A DNA stretch of 8,843 nucleotides from Clostridia bacterium (GTDB taxonomy: Bacteria; Bacillota; Clostridia; Oscillospirales; Acutalibacteraceae). The stretch lies in the NCBI GenBank assembly GCA_017559885.1, contig JAFYQN010000052.1, forward strand, positions 1 through 8,843, in the 5' to 3' direction. A model generated the notes under the pieces. The model saw only the letters and a program-made list of their open reading frames with translations, had not been told where the DNA came from and made no database searches. Both the position numbers and the translations under genes were made by a program. This document shows, piece after piece, positions 7,022-8,843 of the stretch (its first letter is position 1; the number at the start of each line of letters is the position of its first letter).

Positions 7022-7058
7022 AATTAGTCTGAGGCGAGGAAATTCCCCGTCTCAGACT
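7022..7058 (-). terminator. Leaky terminator or mRNA-stabilising hairpin after the binding-protein gene
   Basis: On the minus strand AGTCTGAG (7051-7058) pairs with CTCAGACT (7026-7033). The stem continues, after an A-C mismatch, as CGGGGAA with TTCCTCG (one G-U pair) around a very short loop. It is the most GC-rich element in the spacer. Only a short imperfect run, AATTTT, follows it, so termination would be partial. It begins 17 nt after the stop of the BMP-family gene. Such elements commonly let a cell make more binding protein than ATPase and permease from one operon; that role is inferred here. Confidence 0.65.
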
Positions 7059-7075
7059 TAAAATTAAACTATTTA

Positions 7076-8284
7076 TCAGCCGTAGTTTCTGTCAAGAAGT
7101 GTGATGCCGTCGATTTCGATATCAAAGTAAGGAGCTGAACGCTTGTCTGATTCATAGAAAACGCCGTCTTTAATAACTTCGGTATCTTTTTCAAAGTTAG
7201 CGTCGGTATCAACGTCAGCTTTGTAAGAATCGAGTTTTTTGCCATCTACAGTCCAGTTAGCAGTGTCAAATACATTGATTGAACCATCAAGAAGTTTTGC
7301 TTTAACTTCTTCAATCTTAGCAGCGGTGCCTTCAGCAGCTGCAGTTTCGTTAATGTCGGTAAGAACAACAGAACCTGTTTCGATTGTACCTGTCCAGTCA
7401 GTAGCGATAGCTTCGCCCTTTTCAACCTGACTAATCATATACTTGAAGTATGGTTTCCAGTCAATTCTTGAAGAAACGATAAATGTGTTGGGGCAAGCTG
7501 CGAGTGTTGAACCGTTGTAAGAAACGTTAGGAACGCCTGCAGTCTCACATGCTGTAGGAGCGCCCATTGAGTCAGCGTGCTGACTGATAAGAACGCAACC
7601 GCCTGCGATAAGTGCCTGAGCAGCTTCTTTTTCTTTTTGCTCGTCATACCAAGAACCTGTGAACTTAACGTCCATTGTTACGCTTGGGCAAACAGATTTT
7701 GCGCCAAGGTAGAATGAAGTGTAACCTGACATAACTTCAGCAAATGTGAATGCGCCAACATAACCCATCTTTGCTTTGTCAGCGGTGATTTCGCCTGCTT
7801 CGATCATTTCGTTAAGTTTAAGACCTGCAGCAACACCTGCAAGATATCTACCTTCATAAATAGAAGCAAATGCGTTGTGGAAGTTGTCAAGACCTGCTGT
7901 GTGCGCCTGTGTACCTGTAGCGTGACAGAACTCTACATCAGGATACTTTTTAGCAGCGTCAATAAGGAATGACTCGTGACCGAAAGAGTCAGCAAAGATG
8001 ATATCGCAACCGTCGGTTTCGATAAGTTCTACTGCTGCATCATAGCAGTCTTTAGACTCTGGAATTTGAGTCTTTTGAGCATAATCAACGCCCATTTCTT
8101 CACAAGCAGCTTTAGCAGCGTCCATGAAGTTTTTGTCATAGGTTGACTGTTCGTCGTGCAAGAAGATAAATCCAACTTTAAGGTCTGACTTAGCTTCTGC
8201 GCCTGAGTTTGTGTCTTCTGCGCTACAGCCAGCAAAACAGAAAAGCATAGCTACTGCGAGAAGAAGTGCGATAATCTTTTTCAT
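7076..8284 (-). CDS. BMP-family substrate-binding lipoprotein of a purine/nucleoside ABC importer
   Basis: This 402-residue protein captures the substrate outside the membrane and delivers it to the permeases. Residues 1-19 are a lipoprotein signal peptide (KK, hydrophobic core, FAG before Cys20); position -3 is Phe rather than the usual Leu. The mature part has the BMP/Med fold (COG1744 type): KVGFIFLHDEQSTYDKNF (36-53), CDIIFADSFGHE (93-104), AFASIYEGRYLAGVAAG (138-154), KMGYVGAF (172-179), TGSWYDEQKEKEAAQALI (209-226) and VLISQHADSMGAP (231-243). The C-terminal part after about residue 300 is longer than in short BMP proteins, with a tail rich in Asp. Binding proteins of this family with known ligands (for example PnrA and NupN relatives) take purine nucleosides. 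The neighbouring xpt points the same way, but a free base such as xanthine or guanine is also possible. The ATG is preceded by GAGGAGA (8293-8299) at 8 nt. It lies 74 nt after xpt and upstream of the hairpins and ATPase gene. Cysteines at residues 61, 80, 93, 120, 199, 230, 246 and 264 are numerous for an exported protein. Confidence 0.9.
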   Translation of the reverse strand: MKKIIALLLAVAMLFCFAGCSAEDTNSGAEAKSDLKVGFIFLHDEQSTYDKNFMDAAKAACEEMGVDYAQKTQIPESKDCYDAAVELIETDGCDIIFADSFGHESFLIDAAKKYPDVEFCHATGTQAHTAGLDNFHNAFASIYEGRYLAGVAAGLKLNEMIEAGEITADKAKMGYVGAFTFAEVMSGYTSFYLGAKSVCPSVTMDVKFTGSWYDEQKEKEAAQALIAGGCVLISQHADSMGAPTACETAGVPNVSYNGSTLAACPNTFIVSSRIDWKPYFKYMISQVEKGEAIATDWTGTIETGSVVLTDINETAAAEGTAAKIEEVKAKLLDGSINVFDTANWTVDGKKLDSYKADVDTDANFEKDTEVIKDGVFYESDKRSAPYFDIEIDGITLLDRNYG

Positions 8285-8292
8285 TTTAAAGA

Positions 8293-8299
8293 TCTCCTC
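8293..8299 (-). promoter_or_regulatory. Ribosome binding site of the BMP-family gene
   Basis: GAGGAGA on the minus strand lies 8 nt before the ATG at 8282-8284, consistent with strong translation of an abundant binding protein. The 74-nt spacer to xpt otherwise holds only AT-rich sequence and a weak 7-bp inverted repeat (8313-8319 with 8327-8333). Confidence 0.75.
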
Positions 8300-8358
8300 T
8301 TTTTTAAAAATTTATGTAAATTTTAATTACATACCAAAAAATGTTTTGTAGAAACTCC

Positions 8359-8843
8359 CTATCTTCTAAAGGTTATTCCATCAGGACTCATTTCGTCAAT
8401 TACGGCAAGACTTTCAACCCTTATACCCTGCTCTCTCAAGGCATCGCCGCCGCCTTGAAAACCTTTTTCAATAGCGCAGGTGCAACCAACAAGTGTGGCG
8501 CCTGCTTGGTTTACAATTTCTATAAGACCCTGTAACGCCTTACCGTTGGCAAGAAAATCGTCGATAATAACAATTTTGTCGTCCTCGCTTATGTAATCTT
8601 TAGAAACCACAATTTTATAATCGGTATTATGGGTATATGAATGTACCATTGCGCTATAAATCTCGCCCGATACGTTTGAAGTTTTATTTTTCTTGGCAAA
8701 AACTACGGGCAAATGCATAATCGTACCTGCCGCAACCGCCACCGCAATACCTGATGACTCAACCGTAAGAAGTTTGGTAACGCCGTCGTTTTTATAAATA
8801 TGGTCAATCTCTTTACCCATTTCTACAAGAAAATCAACATCAA
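8359..8843 (-). CDS. xpt: Xanthine phosphoribosyltransferase, 5' end cut by window edge
   Basis: The enzyme joins xanthine (and usually, less well, guanine) to PRPP, giving XMP, and so salvages purine bases in the cytoplasm. The visible part is 160 residues. The frame stays open to position 8843 and the residues before the first visible Met (VDFLVEMGKEI) still align with the Bacillus subtilis Xpt pattern around residues 30-40. The true start is therefore outside and about 30 residues are missing from the usual 190-195. Key signatures are GVTKLLTVESSGIAVAVA, PVVFAKKNKTSN (matching the Xpt region with basic residues), the PRPP-binding loop IVIIDDFLANGKA, and VESLAVI near the end. The closest alternative, adenine phosphoribosyltransferase, differs in the loop and lacks this arrangement. 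It is the first visible gene of the operon, followed after 74 nt by the purine-type transporter. In many Firmicutes xpt is controlled by a guanine riboswitch, but any such leader would lie beyond the window. Confidence 0.94.
   Translation of the reverse strand, partial: DVDFLVEMGKEIDHIYKNDGVTKLLTVESSGIAVAVAAGTIMHLPVVFAKKNKTSNVSGEIYSAMVHSYTHNTDYKIVVSKDYISEDDKIVIIDDFLANGKALQGLIEIVNQAGATLVGCTCAIEKGFQGGGDALREQGIRVESLAVIDEMSPDGITFRR

Noticed and set aside
8313..8333. Hairpin TATGTAA/TTACATA between xpt and the BMP-family gene as a terminator
   Set aside because: The stem is only 7 A/T-rich pairs with a 7-nt loop and a broken T run, too weak to support a call.
8309..8337. Internal promoter between xpt and the BMP-family gene (TTGGTA, 17 nt, TAAATT)
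   Set aside because: Both boxes match only 4 of 6 and the implied leader would be very short. The sequence is AT-rich enough to give this by chance.
8359..8820. Xpt as a complete 153-residue protein starting at the Met at 8818-8820
   Set aside because: The frame stays open to the window edge, the upstream residues still fit the Xpt family, and there is no ribosome binding site before this Met. It is an internal Met of a gene cut by the window.

Overview
The window looks like chromosome from a strictly anaerobic, low-GC Gram-positive bacterium of the class Clostridia, probably an uncultured gut-type lineage. The signs are AT-rich spacers, strong AGGAGG-type ribosome binding sites, sigma-A-like promoters, a pyruvate:ferredoxin oxidoreductase, a BMP-family lipoprotein with a diderm-independent lipobox, and family-level resemblance to Bacillus/Clostridium nucleoside transport genes. 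This assignment is inferred, not proven. All seven genes lie on the minus strand, so transcription runs from high to low coordinates.

Region A (8843 down to about 3290) is a purine salvage operon. It starts with the 3' part of a xanthine phosphoribosyltransferase gene (xpt, cut by the window edge). A purine/nucleoside-type ABC importer follows: a BMP-family substrate-binding lipoprotein, a double-domain ATPase (nupO-like), and two permeases (nupP-like and nupQ-like). The ATPase and permease genes overlap one another. The binding-protein gene is separated from the ATPase gene by two consecutive hairpins, a likely device for making more binding protein than membrane components. A strong intrinsic terminator follows nupQ. 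The plausible joint function is import of a purine nucleoside or base through the membrane and capture of the base as a nucleotide by Xpt.

Region B (about 3284 down to 755) is a single-gene unit. It has a well-formed extended -10 promoter with a 12-bp palindrome over the -10/start region, a TTG-started 811-residue protein with two GT2 glycosyltransferase domains behind an unrecognised N-terminal region, and a terminator hairpin.

Region C (about 725 down to 1) is an AT-rich promoter region with runs of A and T, followed by the first 193 codons of pyruvate:ferredoxin oxidoreductase (nifJ/por). The residues at positions 31, 64 and 114 match the known thiamine-diphosphate and pyruvate contacts.

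I found no mobile element, CRISPR array, RNA gene or clearly undescribed system. The most interesting items are the tandem hairpins inside the transporter operon, the one-sided decay of the ATPase active sites, the palindrome on the glycosyltransferase promoter, and the unknown N-terminal region of that glycosyltransferase.
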